The notes beneath the pieces were generated by a model. That model did not search any database, was not told where the DNA came from, and was given only the letters and a program-made list of their open reading frames with translations. The position numbers and the translations under genes were made by a program. From NCBI GenBank assembly GCA_030448225.1, contig JAUJNJ010000045.1, positions 1 through 55,420 on the forward strand: DNA of 55,420 nt. Direction: 5' to 3'. This document shows, piece after piece, positions 41,206-49,568 of this stretch (positions are counted from its first letter, which is position 1; each line of letters starts with the position of its first letter). Source of the DNA: Phycisphaerae bacterium (lineage in GTDB: Bacteria > Planctomycetota > Phycisphaerae > Tepidisphaerales > Tepidisphaeraceae).

Positions 41206-42063
41206 CGGCATCGCCGTTACAGCGTTGCGCCGCCAGCGATCCCGTTGTCGCGACGCCCGAGGACTGGCCGTGGTGGACCAGCCATAAGTCTTGCGGGCTC
41301 GGTCTGCCTGCTGCCGGCGCAGGACTGGCGCGGCGACGCGGCGAAGCCGCAAGCGGCTGTGGTGGCGCCTGCGCGCAGCGATCGGGCGGATGCCAGATCC
41401 CTCCTATCGACTAGCCCTACACCGCGCTTCGGACCGCGACGCAGGCGTCGCAACTACGTGTCAGACGAGCGCGGCATCGGTCACTTCCGTTGGAGCGAAT
41501 TCCCGCGTGGTTCGGTGACGTGGCGCGACGGGCGCGAGCGGTCCACCAAGCTCTGCCGCGAAGACGCAGGAGCCCGTGCCGTTCGGAGCGCACACAGATC
41601 GACCGCAGCCGCAACGGCCGCCCCGCCATGTGCGCGGTTGGAGCCTTCATTCCGCAGCGGCGGCGGCGGGCGATCGGGGCGGTCGGTGGTGGGCGGGTGG
41701 AATGAACCGTCGGCGGAAGGCAGGCGTAGAACCAATGTCAGATCTCCGACCAACACTCGACGAATTGCCTTGCAGTACGACACCTTGCCGTAGACGTCGT
41801 TTATTGGTGTTTATTCTCGCGGACAGGCAAAGTTAATCAGTTCCGAATCGGCGAGGCCGATCCTTTCCCCCGGCTTAAGCCGGCTAATTTGGCGGGTTGA
41901 CTTAGGCGTCTGATGGTTCCGATTTCCTGTTGCATCCGTCAAACCGTGGGTTATGCTTTTGTCGTCTGAGGGGTCCTGCCTTCCGCGTCTGCACGAGCGA
42001 CATCAGAGGTGACGCAGCCTGCTACGGGTCGCGTGAAGGTGTTGTAAATTGGGAGAAAATGCG
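41206..42063. other. Gene-free 858-bp region
   Basis: The first 500 bases contain overlapping Arg-rich shadow frames on both strands and no credible gene. From 41720 the GC content drops (poly-T and AATTAATC-like sequence), with a 14-base perfect palindrome CCGGCTTAAGCCGG near 41871 and a small ATCGGC-GAG-GCCGAT hairpin near 41847. TTGACT near 41898 could be a -35 element for the small membrane protein, but no matching -10 is convincing. Confidence 0.45.
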
Positions 42064-42420
42064 ATGGCGACGAATCCAGCTAGTTCCGGGGGGATGGCGT
42101 CCGCTCAGTTCGCCCATGTGATGTCCGCGGCCCAGCCGGGGTTGGGGGTCGGGGAAGAGGTCGGTACGATCTCGGTCGTGCCGTTCGATCTGAACAACAC
42201 GCAGGCGTCGCCGTCGTCGGAAGACGCGGCTTGGGCCGTCTTCGCGTGCGTGGCCCTCGTGTCAATCGTCGCGATCCTCTTCGCGTTCCTCGCGATCGCG
42301 TCCCGGTTGCGGCCGGCGACGAACACCGCCGCCGGCGACGACGACGACGAGGCGCGTTCGTCGAAGAACCCTCGCGCAGAATTCGGCGGGGGTGACGCCC
42401 GTCTTTCGTCGGCGATCTGA
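42064..42420 (+). CDS. Small single-pass membrane protein of unknown function
   Basis: 118 residues, frame intact. ATG 42064 has GGGAGAA upstream. A polar N-terminal half (MATNPASSGGMASAQFAHVM, then GLGVGEEVGTISVVPFDLNN) is followed by one strong helix WAVFACVALVSIVAILFAFL and a charged tail with DDDDEARSSK. Topology is probably N-out with an acidic cytosolic tail. No family is recognised. Confidence 0.68.
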   Translation: MATNPASSGGMASAQFAHVMSAAQPGLGVGEEVGTISVVPFDLNNTQASPSSEDAAWAVFACVALVSIVAILFAFLAIASRLRPATNTAAGDDDDEARSSKNPRAEFGGGDARLSSAI

Positions 42421-42723
42421 CCTGTGCGCTCGGGTGAAGCGTGTGAGCCGTGGTCGTCGATCTTCCCGCCGGTCGGGCGGGCACTCTCCAAACATACGAA
42501 ACAAAACGAGTCCGTGCGCGACGGGATTCACCTCGGCCCTTCGGGCCGGCCGCGAAACGGCGGGGCGATTCCGCGCGAGGCGCAAGGGGCTCGTTTGACG
42601 CTTGCGCTGCCGCGCGTCGGGGTTCGGGAATAGATCTGGTTTCCACACGATCGCGTGTTGCCCGCTGCGGGAGGACCGGTTCGGCGCGCGATCGCTTCGT
42701 CCGCCGGTTCCGCCCGTGCAGCA
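42421..42723. other. Gene-free 300-bp region with a UUCG-hairpin repeat
   Basis: No gene is seen. The dispersed TTCG-hairpin repeat is at 42532-42566. The region leads into the glycosidase remnant, whose N-terminal half is absent from all three frames here. Confidence 0.5.
42532..42566. repeat. Dispersed GGCCC-TTCG-GGGCC hairpin with GCGAAACGG tail, copy 2
   Basis: It reads TCGGCCCTTCGGGCCGGCCG then CGAAACGGCGGGGCG. It matches the copy at 14092-14125 over the hairpin and the CGAAACGG tail. Confidence 0.6.
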
Positions 42724-43202
42724 GTGGCGCCAATGGAAACAGTTTTAACGTCACGCCCGCCATCGACGGCCGATACCACACCTACGCGACCGCATGGGGC
42801 ACGAAACTCGAGCCTCTGCCGGACGTGACCGACGCGCGGGCCATCCAACACGGCGCCTAATGGTGGGTGCGCGACAAGTGCATCCCGTTCGAGAAGTACC
42901 TCGGCAACCCGCTCAACCGCCTCGGCCCGGATGGATACCGGGCCTAGGTCGGCGAGCGGGCGACGCACTGGATTGATGGGAAGAAGGTGGCCGAGAACAG
43001 GAAGTTCGTCCCCGCGATGGCCGCGCAACACAACTTTGGCGTCTGGCTTCCCGACTGGGCCGGCGCCGCGCCGTGGAAGCACGCGACCGGGTCGTTCGCT
43101 CGGCGAACGTCTGGCAGTACGACGACGCCCGACGACGCCTGCAACGTCCTCACCGACCGCATCTCCGACAGCCCCGCCAAGGACGGCCACCCGCTCCGCT
43201 GA
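42724..43202 (+). pseudogene. Remnant of a GH16-like (beta-glucanase/agarase-type) protein
   Basis: Only about 155 C-terminal residues remain: NGNSFNVTPAIDGRYHTYAT, LEPLPDVTDARAIQHGA, WWVRDKCIPFEKYLGNPLNR, RATHWIDGKKVAENRKF, HNFGVWLPDWAGAAPWKHAT, then VWQYDD after a frame change near 43090. 'YHTYA' plus 'WIDGKKV' is typical of the concanavalin-like fold of GH16 enzymes. Two stop codons (TAA 42858, TAG 42945) interrupt the same frame, and no N-terminal half or start is visible upstream. Unlike the single-base breaks elsewhere, this pattern fits a true pseudogene; a sequence error at both stops is the alternative. Confidence 0.55.
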
Positions 43203-43207
43203 GAGTG

Positions 43208-43420
43208 AGTGTTCCACGATGACGCAGATTTCGCACGTGAAGTCGAAGCGCGCGGCCGCTGGTGTGTGATACTCAGACCTCACCGGCCGGGGTGCTTCAT
43301 GGCACTTGCGGTAGAAGCCGTCGCGCCCACACCCCGTGGCTCGCCGTTCGACTCCTCCACAATTTCTTCGCACCTGTGTAATCTGCGTCATCTGTGGTTC
43401 AACACCCTCTGCTCTCCGTG
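43208..43420. repeat. Inverted pair of ATGACGCAGATT repeat units
   Basis: GTGTTCCACGATGACGCAGATTTCGCACG (43208-43237) and its reverse complement around 43370-43405 (CACCTGTGTAATCTGCGTCA and TCTGTGGTTCAACACC) face each other in the gap before nth. A similar unit, GATGACGCGGATGACG, occurs at about 32632. This is non-coding, with no gene up to 43484. Confidence 0.65.
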
Positions 43421-43484
43421 CGTCTGTGCTTCCGTGTCGCCGTGATTCAACCTCTCTGATCCCGCGAACCCTCGTAGGAGCGTG

Positions 43485-44183
43485 ATGCCTCGTCCCCCGT
43501 CGAAGAAGATCATCGAGCGCCGCGAGCGGGTCGCGAAGTTCATCCTCCCGATCCTGAAGGCGACGTATCCGCAGGCGAAGTGCAGCCTCGACTTTCGCAC
43601 GCCGCTGGAACTGCTCGTCGCGACGATTCTGTCCGCCCAGTGCACGGACGACCGGGTGAACATCGTGACGAAGGACCTGTTCCGGAAGTACCGCTCGGCC
43701 GCCGCCTATGCGACGGTGCCGCCGGAGGAACTGGAGAAGGACATCCAGTCGACCGGCTTCTACCGGAACAAGGCCAAGAGCCTTCGCGGCATGGGCCAGG
43801 CGTTGGTCGAGGGGCACGGCGGGAAGGTGCCGCAGTCGATGGACGAGCTGACCGAGCTCCCGGGCGTCGGCCGCAAGACCGCCAACGTCGTGCTCGGCAA
43901 CGCGTTCGGCACCGCCGTCGGCGTGACGGTCGACACCCACGTCACCCGCCTCGCCAACCGCCTCGACCTCACCGATCATCTGGTTGACGCCGTGAAGATC
44001 GAACACGACCTGATCGCCGTCGTGCCGCAGGAGGAGTGGACGATGTGGTCCCACCTCCTCATCGCCCACGGCCGCGCGATCTGCCAGGCGCGTAAGCCGA
44101 AGTGCGGTGAATGCCCGCTCCTGCCGCATTGCCCGGCGGGGCAGAAGTTCATGAAGGCGGAGCGGAAGAAGAAGGGCGAGTGA
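43485..44183 (+). CDS. nth: Endonuclease III (DNA glycosylase/AP lyase)
   Basis: Removes oxidised pyrimidines in base excision repair; 232 residues, frame intact. Features in order: PLELLVATILSAQCTDDRVN, the helix-hairpin-helix ELPGVGRKTANVVLG with the catalytic Lys, VTVDTHVTRLANRL with the catalytic Asp, and the [4Fe-4S] cluster motif CQARKPKCGECPLLPHC (C-x6-C-x2-C-x5-C). ATG 43485 lies four bases after TAGGAG; a GTG at 43482 is less likely. The 3' end overlaps the convergent zinc-ribbon gene by 35 bases. Confidence 0.95.
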   Translation: MPRPPSKKIIERRERVAKFILPILKATYPQAKCSLDFRTPLELLVATILSAQCTDDRVNIVTKDLFRKYRSAAAYATVPPEELEKDIQSTGFYRNKAKSLRGMGQALVEGHGGKVPQSMDELTELPGVGRKTANVVLGNAFGTAVGVTVDTHVTRLANRLDLTDHLVDAVKIEHDLIAVVPQEEWTMWSHLLIAHGRAICQARKPKCGECPLLPHCPAGQKFMKAERKKKGE

Positions 44184-45132
44184 GATCGGCGGGACCGGCT
44201 TCGCGGGGAATCACGCCCATTTCACGGCACGCAGGACAGCCCGCCACCCAGGGGATTCCGTCGGGACCGGGATCGTACAGGGTGTGGCCGCGGTGGCACC
44301 GGGAGCACGGCACCCACGCGTCCTCCGGATCCGTGATCCGGCGGATGACCGTGTCGCGCAACTGCGAAACGTACGGCGAGCTGTCCCAGATGTGTTTGCG
44401 GATCACGTCCACCGCGCGCGGGCCGGCGGCCGGTCCGATCTGCCCCAAGGCGATCGTGGCCCGCCAGCGCGGACCGAACATGAACGGTGTTTCGACGGTA
44501 CCGATCAATTCATCGATCACTTCGGGATCGGCGGGACGAACGTAGGCGAAGGCGTCGAACAGCGCGGAGCCGTCGTACGCGAGCCGATGCCCTCCGAAGT
44601 CATGCCTCCAAATTGCTTTCAGGCCGACGACGTCGCTTTCCCCGGCGGCCAGCCATATCCGAAGCTCCAGCGTTGACCGTGGCGCGAAGTGATCTGCTCG
44701 CGTCAAGTTCCGCAGCCGCCCGCGTAGCTCCGGCGTCACGTTCGCCCCGTGGATTTGCCAGAGGATCATCGAGAGATAACTGACCGCCCGGTCTTGGTCG
44801 ACCAGCGGCGAGGCGTACCCGTGTCGCTCCAGCAGGGACACGATCTGGTCTGGTAGGAGGCCGCCCCACGAACGGTACAGCGTCCCGCGGCGGCGCGTCT
44901 CAGCCAGTACGGCCGCCGGCTCGTGCAGAATAGCGGCAGTGAGCGTCGCCGACGGGAAGAAGCGGCCCAGGACCGGCGCCTTGGACGCCGCCTTCATTTC
45001 GTCGAGCCGATCGACGAACGCCCGGTCACCGCCGGCCGGCTTCACCTGGATGATCTCGCCGGTGTCGGCACGCCAGGTGATGAAGCACTTTTCTGTCTGA
45101 CGCGCCAGTTCCAGTGCCTCTTCAATCGTCAC
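44149..45132 (-). CDS. Unknown protein with helical repeats and C-terminal zinc ribbon
   Basis: 327 residues, frame intact, GTG 45132 (VTIEEALELARQ). The N-terminal 45 residues form a small alpha/beta segment (CFITWRADTGEIIQVKPAGG). The middle is helical, HEAT-like (PRWRATIALGQIGPAAGPRA, VIRKHIWDSSPYVSQLRDTV). The end has CSRCHRGHTLYDPGPDG and CPACREMG: two CxxC pairs spaced about 22 residues apart, a likely zinc site. It starts 29 bases after the LOG-family gene ends, on the same strand, so they may be cotranscribed. I do not recognise the family. The 3' overlap with nth is convergent. Confidence 0.75.
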   Translation of the reverse strand: MTIEEALELARQTEKCFITWRADTGEIIQVKPAGGDRAFVDRLDEMKAASKAPVLGRFFPSATLTAAILHEPAAVLAETRRRGTLYRSWGGLLPDQIVSLLERHGYASPLVDQDRAVSYLSMILWQIHGANVTPELRGRLRNLTRADHFAPRSTLELRIWLAAGESDVVGLKAIWRHDFGGHRLAYDGSALFDAFAYVRPADPEVIDELIGTVETPFMFGPRWRATIALGQIGPAAGPRAVDVIRKHIWDSSPYVSQLRDTVIRRITDPEDAWVPCSRCHRGHTLYDPGPDGIPWVAGCPACREMGVIPREAGPADLTRPSSSAPPS

Positions 45133-45161
45133 ACGCGTCCTCCGGTCTCCGCCGCGCGTGC

Positions 45162-46256
45162 CTACGCCGGCAGACCGTTCAGGTGGTCGATCAGCATCCG
45201 CAGGCGGCCGTGCTCGCGGCGGTTGAAGACGAAGACGAGGCGGTGGAGGTTGTTCAGGGCCGGCTCGTCGCGCTCGGGGGGCAGGGGGCCGGTCACGCGG
45301 AACTCGCCGCGGACCTTGATGTCGCCGAACGACTCGGTGATGCGGGCGAGCTGCGCCTCGGTCGGCTTGCGGTGGAGGCGCAGGACGACCTCGTCGCGGA
45401 CGTAGCGCAGGCTGTGGTAGTTGTTGTAGAAGTGCCGCACCTCGCGGACGGCCTCGTCGATCTTGTCCGTCACCTTGTAGAGGTGCAGGTCGGCGGGGGA
45501 GATGAGGCCCCGGTCGAGCAGGTGCTTCTTCACGTAGTCCTGCCACGTCTGCCAGAAGTCGCCGCCGGGGCGGTCGACGAAGAGGATCGGCATCGGCACC
45601 GCCTTGCCGGTCTGGATGAGCGTCAGGACCTCGAACCCCTCGTCCATCGTGCCGAACCCGCCGGGGAAGATCGCGATCGCGTGGCTCGCGCGCACGAACA
45701 TGAGCTTGCGGGTGAAGAAGTACTTGAAGTTGATGAGCTTGGGGTCGTTCTCGATGAACGGGTTGGTCCGCTGCTCGAACGGCAGGCGGATCGCCAGCCC
45801 GAACGACGGGTCGGCCCCCGCGCCGCCGTGCCCCGCGGCCATGATCCCGCCGCCGGCGCCGGTCGTCACCATCCAGCCCGCGGCGGCCATCTGCTTGGCG
45901 AAGTCGGCGGCCTGGCGGTAGTCGTCGTGGCTCTCGAGCGTGCGGGCGCTGCCGAAGATGCTGACCTTGCGCACGTCGCGGTAGGGGGCGAACACCTTCA
46001 GCGCGTAGCGCAGCTCCTTGAAGCTCTTGTCGATCAGCTTGATGTCGCCGCGGTTCGTCTGGTCGCGGAGTAGCTTCAGCGCGTTGGCCACGATCTCGCC
46101 GACGAGGTCGCCGTCCGGCACGGCTTGCAGTTCCTTCAAAAGCCCGTTCGCGGCCTCGTGGACGTCGGAGAGGTCGGCGCGGCTGAGCTGCGCGGGCGCC
46201 TCGGTCGATTCCTGCGACTGCTCGAGGTTGTTGTCCAGACTGTCGGCTTCCTTCAT
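45162..46256 (-). CDS. LOG-family (TIGR00730-like) Rossmann-fold protein
   Basis: 364 residues, frame intact. VSIFGSARTLESHDDYRQAA, TGAGGGIMAAGHGGAGADPS (nucleotide-binding loop) and the signature AIFPGGFGTMDEGFEVLTLI are those of the lysine-decarboxylase-like / LONELY GUY family, whose members release cytokinin-type bases or other nucleobases from nucleoside 5'-monophosphates. It is longer than the usual 180-250 residues because of N-terminal (about 95) and C-terminal (about 90) helical extensions. The start is ATG 46256. The physiological substrate in bacteria of this kind is unknown. Confidence 0.88.
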   Translation of the reverse strand: MKEADSLDNNLEQSQESTEAPAQLSRADLSDVHEAANGLLKELQAVPDGDLVGEIVANALKLLRDQTNRGDIKLIDKSFKELRYALKVFAPYRDVRKVSIFGSARTLESHDDYRQAADFAKQMAAAGWMVTTGAGGGIMAAGHGGAGADPSFGLAIRLPFEQRTNPFIENDPKLINFKYFFTRKLMFVRASHAIAIFPGGFGTMDEGFEVLTLIQTGKAVPMPILFVDRPGGDFWQTWQDYVKKHLLDRGLISPADLHLYKVTDKIDEAVREVRHFYNNYHSLRYVRDEVVLRLHRKPTEAQLARITESFGDIKVRGEFRVTGPLPPERDEPALNNLHRLVFVFNRREHGRLRMLIDHLNGLPA

Positions 46257-46475
46257 GACGTCACGGCTCCGATCCGCCCCCGGTCCGGCGAACGGACGTG
46301 TCCGCCGGCGCGGGATTGGGCCAAGTGTGATAGCGGACCGCGCGGCGCGGGTCAATCGGCCCGCGGTTGACTCCGCCGCGCAAAACCCCTATCCCTTCCG
46401 CTCATCCCCTCCCGCACCGGCGGCACGTTCTGCGGCGGGATTCTCTGCGCGGAACACTCGGAAAGGACGGCGGCG

Positions 46476-47669
46476 ATGGACAGCGTTCGCTTCGGCGTGA
46501 TAGGCCTCGGCGGGATGGGCAACTTCCACCTCGGCTACCTCGACCAGATCGAGGGCGCGACGATCGCCGCCGTCTGCGACGTCGATCCCCAGCGTGTCGA
46601 GAAGACCGCCGCCAAGTACGACGCGCAGGCGCCGGGCGGGAAGGTGGGGCGGTTCACGACGTACGCCGACATGCTCGCGGCGAAGGCGGTCGATGCGGTG
46701 CTGATCGCCACGCCGCACCCGCTCCACCCCGACGCCGCGATCGCCGCGTTCAACGCCGGCGTGCACGTGCTGAGCGAGAAGCCGGTCGCCGTGACGGTGA
46801 AGCAGGCCCGCCAGATGAACGCCGCCCACGCCGCGGGGAAAAACCTGAAGTTCAGCCTCATGTACCAGATGCGGACGGTGCCGCTCTACAAGAAGATGCG
46901 CGAGCTGATCCTCGAGGGCGACCTCGGCGAGATTACCCGCGTCACCTGGCTCATCACGGACTGGTTCCGGAGCTGGACCTACTACGCCTCGAGCGGCTGG
47001 CGCGCGACGTGGGCCGGCGAGGGGGGCGGGGTGCTCATCAACCAGTGCCCGCACAACCTCGACCTCATCCAGTGGACGACCGGCCTCTCTCCCAACCGCG
47101 TGACCGCCGTCGCGTCGGTCGGCAAGACGCACCCGATCGAGGTGGAGGATGAGGTCAGCGCGATCCTCGAATACCCCAACGGCGCCATCGGCCACTTCGT
47201 CACCACGACCGGCGAGGCACCCGGCACCAACCGCTTCGAGGTCTGCGGCGACCGCGGCAAACTCGTGGCCGAGGGGGGCAAGCTGACGTTCCACCGCACG
47301 CGCAAGAGCGTGCGCGACGTGCGCGAGACGTCGAAGGAGATGTTCGCGACGGTCGAGACGTGGCCGTTCGAACTGCCGCTGGGCGCCGAGAACCCGACGC
47401 CGCACAAGATCATCACGCAGAACTTCGTCAACGCGATCCTGAAGGACGAGCCGCTCATCGCCCCCGGCCACGAGGGCGTGATGGGCCTCGAACTCGGCAA
47501 CGCCATGCTGATGGCCGGCCTCGGCCGCAAGCCGGTCGATCTCCCCCTCGACGGCGACGCCTACGACGCGTTCCTGAAGGACTTGGAAAAGCAGTACGGC
47601 GGGCGCAAGACGCTCCAGACGAAGCAGGTGTCGGCCGACGACATGGCGTCGTCGTTCTCAAAGCCGTGA
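46476..47669 (+). CDS. Gfo/Idh/MocA family oxidoreductase
   Basis: 397 residues, frame intact. The N-terminal Rossmann fold has GVIGLGGMGNFHLGYL, then AAVCDVDPQRVEK and the cis-proline motif VLSEKPVAVTVKQARQMNA. The C-terminal domain has GGVLINQCPHNLDLIQWTTG with the catalytic His pattern (NxxxHxxD-like) and EDEVSAILEYPNGAIGHFVT. Family members oxidise or reduce sugars and inositols with NAD(P). The many Planctomycetota paralogues mostly act on algal or plant polysaccharide sugars, but the substrate here is unknown. AAAGGAC precedes ATG 46476; it is divergent from the LOG gene across about 220 bases. Confidence 0.93.
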   Translation: MDSVRFGVIGLGGMGNFHLGYLDQIEGATIAAVCDVDPQRVEKTAAKYDAQAPGGKVGRFTTYADMLAAKAVDAVLIATPHPLHPDAAIAAFNAGVHVLSEKPVAVTVKQARQMNAAHAAGKNLKFSLMYQMRTVPLYKKMRELILEGDLGEITRVTWLITDWFRSWTYYASSGWRATWAGEGGGVLINQCPHNLDLIQWTTGLSPNRVTAVASVGKTHPIEVEDEVSAILEYPNGAIGHFVTTTGEAPGTNRFEVCGDRGKLVAEGGKLTFHRTRKSVRDVRETSKEMFATVETWPFELPLGAENPTPHKIITQNFVNAILKDEPLIAPGHEGVMGLELGNAMLMAGLGRKPVDLPLDGDAYDAFLKDLEKQYGGRKTLQTKQVSADDMASSFSKP

Positions 47670-47761
47670 ACCTCCCGCGTGATGCCGGGCCTGAACCCCT
47701 GGGGTGCGCCGGGTCCTGCGGCACGAGAGCCGGTCGGGTGCCCGACGGCAGAAGGAACAGG

Positions 47762-48303
47762 GTGGACGGGCTCATCATCAAGCTTCTGCCCGGCAGCGGT
47801 CCTCATCAACCAATCTTTTGGCGCATCTTCCACCCTATAGAGAAGGAGCTAGACCGCCTTTACTGGTGCTTCGAGAACTCGCCGGTTGGGTGCACTTCGC
47901 GTTTATAGAAGATGAGGACGTGGTCGTACCGACCCGACGCGACGGGTTAACGGACGTGACGCCGTGGCGACCTGGCTCACTCGCCCGCTACGCCGACGAT
48001 TTCAGTGAGGAATTGTTCGCGCTGTGGGGATTGATGCAGAGGGTGACCTCGGTGCAGTTGGCAGAGTCGTACGCCGACGCGCACGGGGTGGACGGACGCG
48101 TGCCGACGCGTTCATCCGGCAGCACGCCCACGTCTGGCTGATCTATACCGACAGCACGTGCTGGGAGCCCTGCTCGAGACCTGCTACCGTTGGCAGGCTC
48201 CGATCCTCACTGGAGCGGCTCGGAAGCCGTGTCCGTATTCGACAGTCACATCGACCAAAGGGCGGCCGCACTTCGTCGCGCAGGACTGGAGTTCTTGCAC
48301 TAA
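47762..48303 (+). CDS. Unknown cytosolic protein (two frame changes)
   Basis: About 180 residues. GTG 47762 with AAGGA six bases upstream. It reads DGLIIKLLPGSG, IFWRIFHPIEKELDRLYWCF, then (after a frame change near 47876) ELAGWVHFAFIEDEDVVVPT, RPGSLARYADDFSEELFALW, VQLAESYADAHGVD. After a second change near 48090 it reads DAFIRQHAHVWLIYTDSTCW and ends at TAA 48301. The aromatic-rich, immunity-protein-like composition is notable. The family is not recognised. It lies 57 bases ahead of nuoD on the same strand. Confidence 0.6.
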
Positions 48304-48360
48304 GACATCGCCCGGCTGAATCCTATGATCCGGCAGGTTCCGTCCGAGAGAATGCCGCCC

Positions 48361-49558
48361 ATGTCCACCGCCACCCCGCCCGCTTCCGACCCGTCGCTCC
48401 ACCGTCGACTACGCGCTGCTTCCTCGGCGGCGGCGAGGACGTGGACGCAGTCGGAAGAAATGCTCGCCAACATGGGCCTGCAGCACCCGTCCACCCACGG
48501 CGTGCTGCGGATCGTGCTGCGGACCGACGGGGAGATGGTGCTGGAGGCCGTGCCACACTGGGGCACCCGCAACGGTGCAAGGAGAAATCGCCGAGAACCT
48601 GGCCTACTACCAAGGCTACGCCTCGACACCGACCGCCTGGACTACCTGGCGGCCATGAACAACAACCACGCCTGGTCGATGGCGGTGGAGAAGCTAGCCG
48701 GGATCGACGTGCCGCCGCGGCGGAGTTCATTCCCGCGTGATCGCCGTGGAACTCAACCGCATCGCGTCGCACCTCGTCAGCTTCGGCACCTACGGCCTGG
48801 ACATGAAGCGCGTTCACGCCGTTCCTCTACGCCTTCGCGAAGGCGCGAGTACATCCTCGACCTGTTCGAGCAGCCTCTGCGGCGCCCGCCTCACGCTCAG
48901 CTACATCAACGTCGGCGGCGTCACGTGGGACCTGCCGCCGCAGTTCCTCGAGAAGCTGACCGAGTTCCTCGACTACTTCGAGCCGAAGATCGACGAGTAC
49001 AACGACCTGCTGAGCTTCAACCACATCTTCGTGAAGCGCACGGCGAACGTCGGCGTCGTCACGCCGCAGCACGCGATCGACAACGCGCTGTCCGGCCCGA
49101 TGATCCGCGGCAGCGGCGTGCCGATCGATTTGCGCCGCGACCGGCCGTACTCGATCTACGACCAGCTCGAGTTCGACGTCTGCGTGGGCGAGGGCCGCAA
49201 GGGGACGCTCGGCGACTGCTGGGACCGATACTGGGTGAAGATGCAGGAGATGAAGCAGTGCGTGCGCATCCTGCGCCAGTGCATCGGCCGAGTCCCCGAC
49301 GGCCCGTTCCGCGCCAAGCTGCCGCGCGCGATGAAGGTGCCGCCCGGCGAGGTGTACGCCGAGTACGAGAACCCGCGCGGGCACCTCGGGTTCTACATCG
49401 AGAGCCAGGGCGGCGTGATCCCGTACCGCGTGAAGATCCGCGGCCCCTCGTTCGTGAACCTCGCCGTCACGCACGAGATCTGCCGCAACGTGCTGCTCGC
49501 CGACGTGCCCGCGATCATCGGGTCGATCGACATCGTGATGGGCGAGGTGGATCGGTAG
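48361..49558 (+). CDS. nuoD: NADH-quinone oxidoreductase subunit D, frames broken in the first third
   Basis: NuoD (49-kDa subunit) forms part of the quinone-binding site of respiratory complex I, in the peripheral arm. About 400 residues. Joined frames: NMGLQHPSTHGVLRIVLRTD, GEMVLEAVPHWG, LDYLAAMNNNHAWSMAVEKL, RVIAVELNRIASHLVSFGTY and a clean C-terminal part: GGVTWDLPPQFLEKLTEFLD, FNHIFVKRTANVGVVTPQHA, GSGVPIDLRRDRPYSIYDQL, YRVKIRGPSFVNLAVTHEI, IIGSIDIVMGEVDR. Frame changes lie near 48405, 48575, 48730, 48820 and 48870. The start is ATG 48361. No other nuo gene is in the window, which is unusual. Confidence 0.92.
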
Positions 49559-49568
49559 GGGAGGGGTG

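Noticed and set aside
41245..41793. 182-residue open frame between tilS and the small membrane protein
   Set aside because: Arg/Ser/Ala-rich without a ribosome binding site, and equally long frames occur on the other strand. No protein-like pattern.
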